Counted from the stretch's first letter, positions 37,115 through 48,505 are shown. The stretch: DNA of 64,000 nt from Physcia stellaris (GCA_018902385.1 JABSSW010000050.1:305120-369119); one strand, 5' to 3'. The notes: generated from the sequence alone by a model not told the origin. Numbers and translations: made by a program.

Positions 37115-38413
37115 TTGAATATCGACGAGATACAAAAGAACGTTGAGCAGATGTTGAACGAAATTCACGAAATCGATGAAAAATTCACGATTCGTTACAA
37201 ATTTCGTCAATTTTTTTTTATTTCAAATGTTGTGTCGAATCAAGACGACGATGTCACGCATTTTTTGAACATAAAAATCGTTCGTCAATTGAAATATTGA
37301 GTTCAACATCATTTCAACGATTTTTTGAACGTGTTCAATGATTTACGCATCGATCGAAACAAATATCTGATCGCTTTAAAGAATTTTCACGAGTTCGTCA
37401 AATTGTTCAAAATTCAAAAAAAAAATTTATTCGATATCGATAATATTTTTGAGCAAATACGCGACAAACTTAAAACGTTCGAAAAAGAAAAAAAGCGAGT
37501 GATGAATCAACTCATTGACAAACGTATTGAATATGACGATTTGATCAAATTGAATGAAATTCGTCGCTTTGAACGTGTTTTTAATTTCGATTCAAGTGAA
37601 AATTCAAGCAATATCGACGATGACGAAAAAGAGTTCGTTGACGACGACTCGATCGTTACAAATTTTGTCAAATTTTCGAAAAAAAAACGCACGAACAAAC
37701 ATTCGAATCTCGATAAATTCACGAACGATGTGAATTTTGATTGATTCACGTGAAAAATCAACGTTCACGATAAATTCACGATCAACAACGATTGATACGA
37801 AATTGTTCGATTCATGATCACGACAATAATTGACTGAACTGAAAAAGAAACAATCAAGCATATTCAATCTCGTCGATATAACAATTTGAATTATTTCGAA
37901 AATGAAATAATGATGATCAATTTTTTCGAAAACATTTATGAAGATTCAAATCATCAACGCAACGTACGTCGAAAATATCGAAATTTGATCATGTTCGACA
38001 TTCAGAATTTTCAATTTTTTTATTCGAATTTTCATCGTTTGAGTATTCAAATCAATTTCGATCAATTCGTTTTGATGAAAAATTTGATTGACAAACTTAT
38101 CATGTCGTTGAAACAAGTTTTGAACAATTCGTTTCGTCATCATTTCTTTTTTTTCGCGTGAAAAAATGACATTCAGCAAGTGTATAACGATTTGATCAGC
38201 ATTCGCAAAAAAAAAATTCGAATTCGAATTCAAAAGTCAATTTTCGTGATTTTCAAATCGACGTTTGTTGTCTCGATTGCAACATCGTTCGTCAAATCAA
38301 TCACATCGACGTTTTTTATCAAGTTCAAAAACGATCATAAACATGATTCGATCATCGATCAATTGATTGTCACGAACAAATGTTTCACGTGTGAAAAATT
38401 CGATCACATTTGA
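37115..38413 (+). pseudogene. Gypsy B Gag
   Basis: Frames 37115-37300, 37325-37744, 37886-38161 and 38180-38413 run in order with short breaks. The part around 37500-37744 is acidic, then basic. The last frame ends with TNKCFTCEKFDH, the start of a CCHC zinc knuckle (CxxCxxxxH) that marks the nucleocapsid end of Gag. Confidence 0.75.
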
Positions 38414-38517
38414 AAGTTTTGTTTTAACGTCAATAAATTTCAGAAACGTCAATGACATAAATTACAAATGTATCAATTGAATTTCGATATTGATTCGAGC
38501 GAGTTTGACTCGAAAAA

Positions 38518-38916
38518 TTGACGATTCACGTCAAAGACGCGATTGATGAATGTTTAAAAATTTTCTTTATTCACGATGATAGTATGTTTGATTTTTTCAT
38601 TAAGCGATTTTTAGTTATCATTTGTACGTTATCATTCAACGATAATAAACATAAATTAGAAATTTTAATAAACATTGATGCAATTGATTATGCGTTCATT
38701 GATAGAAAAATCGCGCAATTTGTATGCAACATGTTGAACATGAAACTCGTATTTTTATTGAAATCGAAATCATTGATTGAATTCGACGATCGTCATGCTT
38801 TTTTTATAATTCACGCGATATATTTCAAGTTGACGATAGAATTACATTTCGAATTGATCGTCTCTTTGTTAATCATTGATTTTGATAATCACTCGATAAT
38901 TTTAAAAAAGTCGTGA
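38518..38916 (+). pseudogene. Gypsy B protease
   Basis: Contains LINIDAIDYAFIDRKIAQ, corresponding to the retroviral-type aspartic protease site (family LIDSGATDNFI), with the catalytic Asp replaced by Asn in the LINID context. Followed by SLIEFDDRHA, as in related Gypsy proteases. Inactive by sequence. Confidence 0.75.
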
Positions 38917-39405
38917 ATGAACAAACATGAAATTATATTGAACATGATTTATGATAAATTGATTTTTAAATCGTTCAAATGCAATCATCACGACAACATA
39001 TTCAGTCAAGCGATGCAAACTCGTCGTTTAGAAATTTTCAAATCAAATCGTCGATGAAATGTATTTAATTGACGTCGCGATGCAAAATTATCGCAAAAAG
39101 ATAATACAGAACACATAACGACGATAAAATTTCGATATATCATTTTATCACGTTTCAAAATCAAATCATTATTTTTTGTTGTTGAAAACGAATTCGATGT
39201 ATTCGATTCGAAATGTTTCGAATGTTCAATTCATTCAAAAGTCGAAAACGACGACGAATCGTCAACAATCGAATCAAATAATTCAGAAATTGATATCACG
39301 ACGATTACGAAAACGACGTTCGTCAAAAAAAAGAAATTGAAAAATCAACGCAATAAACGATGAAAAACGAAAAAACAACAATCAGAATTTTCGTTATTTT
39401 CAAAA

Positions 39406-40413
39406 TTGAATTTTGACGATTCGATGAATATCGCAATGATTGATGCAATTTTTTTTTGCTTGTTGATCGATGTCAAAAATCGAAAGCAAAAAATTCAATG
39501 TTTTTTCATTACGATCAATCAAATCGATTTCGCATTCAAAACATTACAAACGAATTTTGAATCGTTGAAAATTGTCGTCATGATCAAAAAGATTTTGAAA
39601 CATGAACAAATCAAGTCGATATTTGAACGCATAATGAAAAAAATGTTAAAATATTTTCATCATTTATCAAAAGTATTCGATTTTCAAAAAATTATCAAGT
39701 TACTTTTTCATAAATCATACGATCATAAAATCGAGTTTTTGAACGATAGCAGTTTTTTATTTCGCAATCGAATGTATTCTTTATTCGAATTCAAATTTAG
39801 AAAATTCAAGAAATATTTGAAAAAAAATTTGCAAAAGAAATTTATCGTATCGAATCAAACGACATATGTTTCATTTGTTTTATTTGCGATCAAATTTAAT
39901 GATCAATTACGTTTGTGTGTGAATTATCGTCGATTCAATCATATCACGAAACGTAATCGATATTTTATTTTTTTGATTGAGAAAACTTTGATCAAAGTTC
40001 AAGATTGCAAATATTTGATCAAACTGAATATCATATCAGTTTTCAATAAATTTCGAATGAGCGAAAAAAGTGAGAAATTTATCACGTTCGTCATTTTTAT
40101 GAAATCGTACAAATATCGAATATTATTTTTTGAATTAATCAACGATTTTGCAAGTTGACAACATTACATGAATGATTTTTTGTTCAATTTTTTGAACGAA
40201 TTCTGTCAAATTTATTTGAATGACATATTCATTTACAGCAAATTCAAAAAGAAACACATCGTGCACGTTCGAACGATATTGAAGAAACTCAAAAAAATCG
40301 ATTTACAAATAGATATTGAGAAATGCGAATTTTTCAAGAAAAAAATGATTTTTTTAAACGTTATATTTTCGATAAATGATTTTCGCATGAATTCAAAAAA
40401 ATACAAATCATAA
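39406..40413 (+). pseudogene. Gypsy B reverse transcriptase
   Basis: Two frames separated by a TGA at 40156-40158. The first has FAIKFNDQLRLCVNYRRFN, KLNIISVFNKFRM and LFFELINDFAS. The second has MNDFLFNFLNEFCQIYLNDIFIYSKFKKKH, where the catalytic box reads LND in place of LDD. Length and order agree with Gypsy RT. The catalytic change and the stop mean it is inactive. Confidence 0.88.
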
Positions 40414-40597
40414 TTGATTGAGCACGTTTTATCAATCTCAAAAAGTACAAATTTTCGTGAATTTCGTTAATTTTTATCGACGTTTCATTCGTGATTTCTC
40501 GAAAAAGATTAAAATTTTCATTCGAATGATCAAAAAACTCGTAAAATTCGAATGAATTACGAAAGCAAAAAAAATTTTCAATTTATTCAAAAAAACG

Positions 40598-41909
40598 ATG
40601 ATCGAAATTTTCATATTTCGTCATTACGATAAAATCAAACAAATCATTTTAAAAATCGATTTTTCAAATTACGTCAATGCAGAAATGTTATCGCAATACG
40701 ATGACGAAAAAGTTTTGCATTTCGTTGTTTTTTACAATCGAAACATGATTTCAATCGAATGCAATTACGAAATCTATGACAAAAAGCTATTGATCATCAT
40801 TCGCTGTTTGAAGTATTGACGTTCAAAATTCGAAAACATTGACGAATCGATTAAGATTTTTATCGATCACAAGAATTTGAAAATTTTCATGATTTCGAAA
40901 AAACTGATTTTTCGTCAAATTCGTTGAACAGAAATTTTATCGAAATTCAATATCGTCATTCAGTTTCAGTCAAAAACTCAAAACGTTAAAACAGATGTTT
41001 TGACTCGTATGTCAAATTCTCGATTCAAAAACGATAGCGACGAACGACATCAATATAGAAAACAAATGTTGTTCATTTCGAAACGACTCGAAATTCATGT
41101 TGTCGAATTTGACGAATCAATTTACGAACGAATTTTCGTCGTCAACAAAGCAAACGACGATTGCAAAACATATCGTGAAACGTTCAATCAAAATTTCATT
41201 TTCGTGAATGAAATCAATTTACGCGATTTTCAAGAAAAAAACGATATTTTATATTACAAAAATCGATTATGAATGTTCGTCGATGCTTTTTTGTTTGTTG
41301 ATTTTCTCAGAGAAATTCATGAATTTTCAACGTCGAGTCATTTTGAATTTAATCGCATGAAGAATTTTTTACGTCGTGATTATTATTGATTCAACATGCG
41401 CAAAATCGTTCGTCGATACGTACGTAATTGTCACGATTGTCAACGAATTAAAATTTTCAAAGATCGCAAAAATGATTTATTCATTTTTTTGACTATATCT
41501 TTGCAACGATGAATCGATATATCGATGAATTTCATTACGAAACTGTTTGACGTTCACGATCATAACGTCATTTGCACGATAATCGACAAATTTAGCAAAA
41601 AACGTCATTATGCATTTTGCACAACAAAAAACGAGAACACGAATGTCGAAATCACAACGAAAATATTCATTCAATACGTTTTTCGCATTCACGATCTATT
41701 TTTTTTTATAACGTTTGATCGAAATTTTCAGTTCGTGTCATTCGTATGACAAGTTTTTTGCAAAATTTTCGACATCAAATGTAAATTTTTCACGATTTTT
41801 CATTCAGAAATTGATGATCAAATCGAGAAAATCAATCAGAACATCGAGAAACAATTGCGACAATATTGCAATTACATGCAAAACGATTGAAACGTTTGAT
41901 TATTCATGA
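40598..41909 (+). pseudogene. Gypsy B RNase H and integrase
   Basis: RNase H is seen at 40598-40980 (KIDFSNYVNAEMLSQ, then VVFYNRNM). Integrase shows the zinc-binding end NCHDCQRIK (the two Cys codons at 41429-41431 and 41438-41440) and the core from 41525 (FDVHDHNVICTIIDKFSKKRHY). TGA codons at 41387-41389 and 41510-41512 interrupt it at conserved Trp positions. Confidence 0.8.
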
Positions 41910-42340
41910 TTGAATTTGCAAACAACAACGCGATTTTTGCATCAATTGAATTATCATCGTTTTTCGTCAACAAAAGCTTTCATTTTCGTATGAGTTTTTC
42001 ATCAAATTTTATCTCGTACGTTATTACAAAAAAGCGATTGTTGATCGTCAAAACGAAAAATATCACAAACATCATGCAAAACATTTTCAATTACGTGCGA
42101 AATCACGTCGACGTAATTCAAAAACGCATGACAATTCAAATCAACAAACATCGTAAAATTGTGAAATACGTCGAAAAAAATTACGTTTTTTTGAATCGAC
42201 GAAACATCAAAATCGCTAAATCATTTGACAAATTCGATGACAAAAAACTGAATTCGTTCAAAATGCTAAAACGTCGAGACAACTTTTATCAGTTCGAATT
42301 ATTTGAAACAATGCGAATTTACGATGTGTTTCATTGCTGA
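41906..42340 (+). pseudogene. Gypsy B integrase C-terminal domain
   Basis: Frame of 144 codons continuing from the integrase core: IEFANNNAIFASIELSSFFV (family AEFAYNN...STGxSPF), then a coiled basic region (VDVIQKRMTIQINKHRK) and VEKNYVFLNRRNI (family GDxVxLxxRNI). This is the standard end of Gypsy Pol. A chromodomain may follow but is not recognisable. Confidence 0.75.
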
Positions 42341-43036
42341 CTTTTTCGCAAAACTTTTTGTGATTTTTTCGAAAATCAAATCAACGAATCATTCGATTTT
42401 GTTATAGTCAACGAGAATCTCGAATGAAAAATGAACGATATTTTGAAATTTCGATATCATTACAATCGTTTTCAATATCGTGTCAATTGATCAGACTGAT
42501 CACATGATCGAACGTGATATTACGTCGATAACGATGAATTCGATAACGTTCGCGACGTGATAGAAAATTTTCATCGAAATCATTTCATCGTCGCAAATTC
42601 AAAATCGTTTAAATCAAATATTTTCGTCGTCGATATTCAAGATTTTTTTGCAAATCGTCGTCGTTTTCGAAAAAAAATCGTCGTTTTGATTTTTATTGAA
42701 ATTACATTCGATTAAAGTTTGAAAATCTCAAATTCGATGCATTCATTTGAGTTTTCATTTTTTCGATTTTTTTTCGATTTTCAGTTTCTATTATCGTTTC
42801 GATGTTGTTTACAATCAAAATTTACATCGCATAAAGAATTGAATCGTGTCAAAAACATTTTCAAAAATTGTTGTCAGATTTTATCGAGCGTTGAAACGAT
42901 AACAAAGCATCAAAAAATAAAATGATGATCGTGAAATTTTTGAATTTTGCAAACATTCAAATCAGTCAACAAGATTTTCAAAATTTCGAAACAATAACGA
43001 ATCGTCGAAACGACGTTCGCGAAAAAAGAAAAATAA

Positions 43037-43262
43037 TGTTACGAGCATGCTTGACAGATAAATTTGACAAATAGATAGTTAATATGATATGTGATCGAGC
43101 AGCGAATTATGTTTTAATTCTACGTCGAAATTAACGTGATTTGAGATTTGACGTCGCATATTGCTTGCAATTTCAACATTTTGTATCTATTTGTTTCTGC
43201 AGATTTATTGTTTTCGTCTAACTAGACAATCAATACAGTCATACAAGCACGATTCATGATAT
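43037..43262 (+). repeat. Gypsy B 3' LTR (about 226 bp)
   Basis: Starts TGTTACGAGCATG after the purine run 43020-43036. It matches 36738-36830 in its second part and the reverse complement of 60915-61139 along its whole length. The three copies agree up to CATGATAT, after which they diverge. Confidence 0.85.
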
Positions 43263-43270
43263 AAATTTGA

Positions 43271-46200
43271 AAAAATGAACGTTTTCGCAATCATCGTGCG
43301 ACAAAAATTTATTTTGAAATGATATCAATTTCTCGTTTATGCAAATAATGACGTTATACAACATTTACAAAAAACAATTGAAAAAATGAAATTCATCAAC
43401 AAGAATAAAATGTCATTAATTAACAAATGCGAAAAATGTGTTTTTTTCAAAGCACATCGAATTGTATTCAAATTTTTTGTAAAATCAAAAATTTCGAACA
43501 AATCGTTTTATCGTATTACATACGATTTCATCGATATGACAACGATTTTGAACAAACACGAATAAATATCACACGTGACATGTTTCGAAACAAATTTTCA
43601 CATGATATACACGCATGAAAACAAAAAACAAATCACGAAAATATTTATTCGAATTATTCATATTATCGAAATCAAATACAACGACAAAATAATATTTGTA
43701 CGTTTTGACGACGAACGCGCGTTAAACATTGTTTGAAATAATTATTGTGTATTCAAAAACATTACACATGAATTTTCGATCGTTGATATTTTAACACAAA
43801 ACGATCACAACGAACGATTAAATGACATATTGTTGATCAAATCACGAACAATGAAATTCGAAACAAGTTTATTTGTTTATTTATGATCGTGAATCAATGA
43901 AATCGCTGATTACATCATGAATCGTATATTTTTCAAAAAACATGAATGAAAAACATCGTTCGAAATAATTATCGACAAAAAATCGAATTTTGTTCACATC
44001 GTTCAATATGAAACAAAAATATATTTTTTGAATAAAAATATTTCGAAAAAAAAAATGAAAATCAAAACACACATCGATTTTTTTGTAAATTATGATAACA
44101 TCAACATTTTTCTGATTTGAATTTTTAATCAACGAAAAATTATACGTACACGTGATGTCACATTCAACGAAAATTCACGTTATCGTTTTAACGAAATAAA
44201 TTTAATTCAATTCGTTAACGAATTTTTTTTGATTAACGATACGTTTGACATATCGCAAAACGATTTCACGAAAATAATGATTATCGAATCAAACAACGAC
44301 GAAAATGTATGAAAATTAACATTTACAGAATTTATTATCGATCGCGATGCAAAAAAATTTCACAAATAAACGATTGAAAACGATTTTGAATCAAAATATT
44401 TATTTTCATTTGTTTCATTTTCGTCAAAAAATGAAAACACGTCAAATACGTTTGATTTTTCGTATTTTTCGTTATTTGTCGTTACAGAAATTTTTTTTTC
44501 ATTTGTCGTTGCAAAAACAATAAAGAAATTATTTTCATTTGCATCGTCGTTGAAAAAGAAAAAATCGAAACATTGAACGAAAACAACGATTGACGAAATC
44601 AATATTCAATTTGAAAAATTCATTCGCATTCGCAAATCAAATTCGTTTCGAAATTTCAATCATTTCATCGTTTTAAAGAATGCGTTCGTAAAAAAAATGC
44701 GTTCATTCTATAAAGCATTTATGATTTCAATGATAAAAAAAAATCGCATCGTGACGATTTTTTCGCCGAATCACGTTTTTATTATTAGATGTTCAAACAT
44801 TTTGAAATCGTCGATTTTTTGCGAATCATTGACGTGAAAATCAAAACATTACAATCAAAACAAATTTGAAAAAAAATTTCATGAAATCATGTTAAACAAA
44901 CAAAAAAAAATTCTATATTTATCATATGAATATTCAAATACAAATTCGACAACGAGAAATATTTGATAAAACACAAAATTCGATTGTGTGTTCGAAAAAA
45001 TTTTCAACAAATCGAGCAAAATGTTTACGCAATTACATTAATTATTAAAATTTTTCGAATATTAATAATTATAATTACAATTTTCGATTTGAACATTCGT
45101 CAATATGATTCAATCAATGCATTCGCAAATAACGATATCGACGAATTCATTTATTGCAAATCGTTTGACGATTGAAAAAAAAAAACAATGTATTATTTTT
45201 TTTATTGAAAACATTATACGAATTGAAACAATTTTCAACATTATGATATCGACATTTGTCGATTATTTTTAACAATTTAAATTTAAAACAAATGTTCGAT
45301 ATTGAATGTTTATTCATGAACGATTACATAATTGTTTTTTTTTTCGTGAATGATATAATCGTCATGTATTATTCACAATATTTCAAACAAATCGACGTTT
45401 TCGAAAAAAAACTTTTTAAAACATATGAAATGAAAAACATCGACGAAATCGAATGATTTTTTAATATTCGCATTACACGCAATAAAAAACAACAAACAAC
45501 GTCGTTTTGTCAAAATAATTATATCGACAAATTCATCAACAAATTCAACATTGATATGATCAAAAAAAAATCAAAATCATTTATATTCATTCATATTTCG
45601 ATGATAAAAAATGAAAATAATGTTATTTTTCAAAAAATTCATATGTATCAACAAAAAATCGATTCAATCAATTTCGTTGCAACAACAATTCGATCAAACG
45701 TGATCGTTGCAATTTCGTTATTATCAAAATATTTTACGAATTCATTTAAACATCATGCGAAACAAACGACTCGAACATTAAAATATTTGACAAATATCAA
45801 GTATTACGTCATTGTTTACAAAAATCAAACAAATCAAATAATTATTATTTTTTTAAATTCGTCAAATGCGTCATTCGCAAACGATTTAAACATTCGTCAA
45901 AATTTTAATGAATATTGTTTCATGTTTTTCGACGATTTTATCGATTGAAAAATCACAAAACAAAAAACAATCATCATCAATTTTATCGAAATCAAATTGT
46001 TGATTATGTCAATGACGATCAACATCAAAATGTAATGAAATTGTTTTTTTGAATCAATACAAATGAATATGAATAAATTTACGTACATTCAATACGATAA
46101 TCGTCAAATTATACGAACGTTTATTATGTCAAAAATCATATTCATCATTAAATTACGTCATGTCGATATACATCGTCATTAATTACGTCAAAAAATGCAA

Positions 46201-46455
46201 AAAAACACGATCAACATTCAATGAATTTTTACAACGAATATTTTGATCGATAATTTCATTAAAACTTTATCATTTCAAAAACAAAAAACATTCGTGAAAT
46301 TGATTGATTTAAAATTTATTTCGATATCAAAATCGAAAAAAAACAACAAATTCGATCAATCAAAAATCGAATAAATCGCATCATGAATCACATCAAAAAA
46401 TGAATAAAACATCAAAAATAAAACGAAATATCAAATATTTTCTTTTAAAAAAAGA
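43271..46455 (+). pseudogene. Copia integrase, reverse transcriptase and RNase H
   Basis: Continuation of the Copia polyprotein after the Gypsy pair. GAG-pre-integrase and integrase start with MKFINKNKMSLINKCEKCVFFKAHRIV (a CxxC zinc end) and FYRITYDFIDM. RT at 44963-45175 reads KIRLCVRKN...IITIFDLNIRQYDSINAFANNDIDEFIY (family KARLCVRGx, DVKTAFLNGxLDExIY). The catalytic box at about 45340 reads FVNDIIV (family YVDD). RNase H at 45556-45948 reads SLLSKYFTNS and LNSSNASFANDLNIR. Stops are mainly TGA, for example at 43320-43322. Confidence 0.87.
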
Positions 46456-46599
46456 TGTAAAATTAAATAATCAATCAAAAATCGTCAAGAATTTAGTAAT
46501 TAATGCGCATTTCAATGACATTAAATGTTAAAAATCATGTAAATTAGCATTTCATAGAACAACATGCAATCAATGATTTATTTATTCAGAAATTTTACA
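46456..46599 (+). repeat. Copia element 3' LTR (144 bp), AT-converted
   Basis: Aligns without gaps to 20001-20144. All 22 differences are transitions to A or T in this copy. It is preceded by a short purine run (46447-46455) serving as polypurine tract and followed by TSD TCAGA. Confidence 0.92.
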
Positions 46600-46604
46600 T
46601 CAGA
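46600..46604. repeat. Target-site duplication TCAGA, right copy
   Basis: Exact copy of 19996-20000. The AT-converted composition stops abruptly at this point. Confidence 0.93.
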
Positions 46605-46622
46605 GCTAGTCTCAATCGACAT
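46600..46622 (-). pseudogene. Stranded native start of the HET gene (first six codons)
   Basis: On the minus strand an ATG at 46622-46620 is followed by codons for M-S-I-E-T-S and then TCTGA, the duplicated target. Joining this to the left flank of the Copia at 20000 continues in frame as S-E-P-S-T-A, the host part of the HET protein. The native 5' end of the HET gene is therefore here, cut off by the retrotransposon. Which ATG was really used is inferred. Confidence 0.8.
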
Positions 46623-47952
46623 TGATGTCGAGCAAGAAAACGTAAAAGATTGATTTTCGAACATGATTGTTCGTTTTCACAGTAAATCCAAGTGATATAT
46701 GTGAAGGATTACGTGGAGACAATCCCTCAAAATAGAATAACGATATTTGACAGCTTTCGCGGTCAACTGGATCTCGGCTATTCCTGCAGACCATAATTCT
46801 ACCTGTTCAGGCAGGAGGTTCTGGATAAGCGAGATCCAATGGATCTCGCCGAGCTCGCTTACCTGCTACCTCATCTGGTCTGGTTCCATACAGTTCTGGT
46901 TCTTGATGGCCAATCCGCTCAATAGTCTCAACGCGCCCTAGCCGCCCGAGACGTATCGCTTTGCACTCGTATGATCTTTCACCGTGATCATATGTTGACG
47001 TGCAGCATCGTATGTTGGTAATTCGACACGATAAGCTTAAGTCAATTTTGTGACTTCCTCTGCGAGGTACACAGCCAGGCAAGGCGCCCAATGGTGCGCT
47101 GAACTATTTGCACTATCGATGCACCACGGTTCCGAGGTCAAGTGGTGCTTATGGTGCGGCATATCTCTTGAAATGTACTGAGTGGTACGGTGAGTGCAAA
47201 GGGTCGTGGGTTCGGATTGTACGATGATGCGAGTGGTGTGAAAACTCTTTTTATTTTTCTGCTACGACCCATTACGATTAACCCTTAAAAAATCCGAGAT
47301 GTGAATGCATAAAACACATCTTCGATTGTGCATAGAAATTGTGGAGAACTACCGCGAAAATGATGCAACGAAACACGCGTCAAACACGAGATTTCATAGA
47401 ATCCTATGCAAATTATCGACGTTTCTGTTCAAACGTGTCGGTTGAAAAGAATATTAACGCCTGATAGTCTGTTAAGCTACTCCGTTAACGTCTTAACAGG
47501 CCTAACGAAACTTGGTGTTACAAGTTGCTACACGTTTGAAAATGTAGTCATTGCAGCATACCTTGAGGTCGAGCATCCACCAAATCGTACAATCGTCTCC
47601 AAAATGCTAGGACATCAGGATACTGAAATCCTTCCCAAGTCCTAATGCAGAATCAGTCATCCGTATAACAGCTTCCTGGCAGCAATCACGACTTGGCGAT
47701 GGGTACTTCACTGAAGGCTTGTGTCACCAGCACTATAAGTTTGCTTACACTTGGCGGCAAGTGAATATTCCAAGGCTCTTTAAGATCCCTTCCAGTACCT
47801 TGCGCTTATATCTCACGCAATACCGACACTCATCCTCCGCAACCTTATACATCTCGCTTGCCCTCCTACGAGACTGTTGGTGTCCCCCCCAATCACCTGA
47901 CCTTCTAAAGCCACCGGTACACCACCCCCACCAAAAGAGCATCACTGCCTCC
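46623..47952. other. Former HET promoter region and intergenic DNA
   Basis: Minus-strand DNA directly right of 46622 should be the original HET 5' untranslated region and promoter, now aimed at the 3' LTR of the Copia element. The open frames here (46612-46794 minus, 46807-47091 minus, 47406-47645 plus) show no family motif. A tRNA-like segment lies at about 47131-47220. Confidence 0.5.
47131..47220 (+). other. tRNA-like segment with box A / box B character
   Basis: GAGGTCAAGTGGT at about 47134-47146 resembles a tRNA box A (TRGYNNARNNGG), and GGGTTCGGATT at 47208-47218 resembles box B (GGTTCRANYC). The spacing, about 65 bp, would suit a long-variable-arm tRNA, a tRNA pseudogene or a tRNA-derived SINE head. 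The acceptor stem does not pair convincingly, so a functional tRNA is unlikely. Confidence 0.3.
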
Positions 47953-48505
47953 ATGGGTTCGATCAAGGATCGAACAGAGCTTTGTTTACAACGGTACCAA
48001 GATATTGAAAAAATAATCCCCGAGAACGATGGAGTATCCCCAGATTTCGAGCTATTCCACAACGAAGTCATCGATGAAGCCGATGATCTCCGGACAATTG
48101 CGAAGGACATAGGAGCCCTTCCAGACCCCAAGGACGGACCACTCCCACCGCTAGAAGAGAGATTGGCAGAACACAAAAGCCTGGCGGATGAGCTCCTCGA
48201 CGTCCTTGAGGAAATTCACGCAAATTTGGATTGGGGTAAGGAAATCCTCCACTTGGGGATATCATGATGGCTGACTGTGCTCAGTCTATCAGATCTGTTC
48301 GGGGCAGGAAGAAAGGATTTTCGATTTTGTGAAAGCTGTTGAAGTATTGAGGGAGAGAGAAAGGAATGGTAATATTGAGGGTGAAGACCTGGCAGAGAAA
48401 ATGAAAACGGAAGGAGTCGGAGAGGCTCTGAAGCTTTGGGAGACTTGTCGGGAGAAAATTGATGTGCTATATTTCGAGTTGCGCAGACAGATAATCATCA
48501 TTTAG
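47953..48505 (+). CDS. Small acidic, helix-rich protein of unknown function
   Basis: Start ATG at 47953. Upstream in-frame codons to 47719 look like untranslated sequence. One intron, 48236-48284, with a GTAAGG donor, GGCTGAC branch and CAG acceptor, joins DW to VYQICSGQEERIF and gives 167 residues. The composition (many Glu, Lys, Leu; heptad-like LAEHKSLADELLDVLEEI) suggests an alpha-helical, possibly coiled-coil protein. There is no signal peptide or membrane segment, and I do not recognise the family. The exon 2 frame stays open over 73 codons, which supports it as a real gene. It stands alone, with no operon-like context. Confidence 0.6.

Larger units (their letters stand above)
36738..43265 (+). 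mobile_element. Gypsy-type LTR retrotransposon B
   Basis: Plus-strand element: Gag (36864-37744 and 37886-38413, the latter with a CFTCEKFDH zinc-knuckle remnant), protease (38518-38916), reverse transcriptase (39406-40413), RNase H (40598-40980), integrase (41000-41909) and integrase C-terminus (41906-42340), then a 3' untranslated part and the 3' LTR 43037-43262. It is the least decayed Gypsy here. Breaks are mostly single TGA codons at positions where the family has Trp. A second copy in inverse orientation lies at 60915-64000. Confidence 0.9.
20001..46599 (+). mobile_element. Copia LTR retrotransposon interrupted by nested Gypsy elements
   Basis: LTRs 20001-20144 and 46456-46599, TSD TCAGA on both sides, a primer-binding-like segment after the 5' LTR and a purine run (46447-46455) before the 3' LTR define the element. 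With the nested insertions removed (21331-28776 and 29153-43265) the element's own DNA is 20001-21330, 28782-29152 and 43271-46599, about 5.0 kb. Order on the plus strand is protease/GAG-pre-integrase (28893-29152), integrase (from about 43270), reverse transcriptase (about 44700-45460) and RNase H (45556-45950), which is Copia order. All genes are degraded by the AT-converting mutations. Confidence 0.92.

Noticed and set aside
20145-46455. Possibility of a CRISPR array or bacterial mobile element in the AT-rich block
   Set aside because: No regular short direct repeats; the content is eukaryotic LTR retrotransposons throughout.
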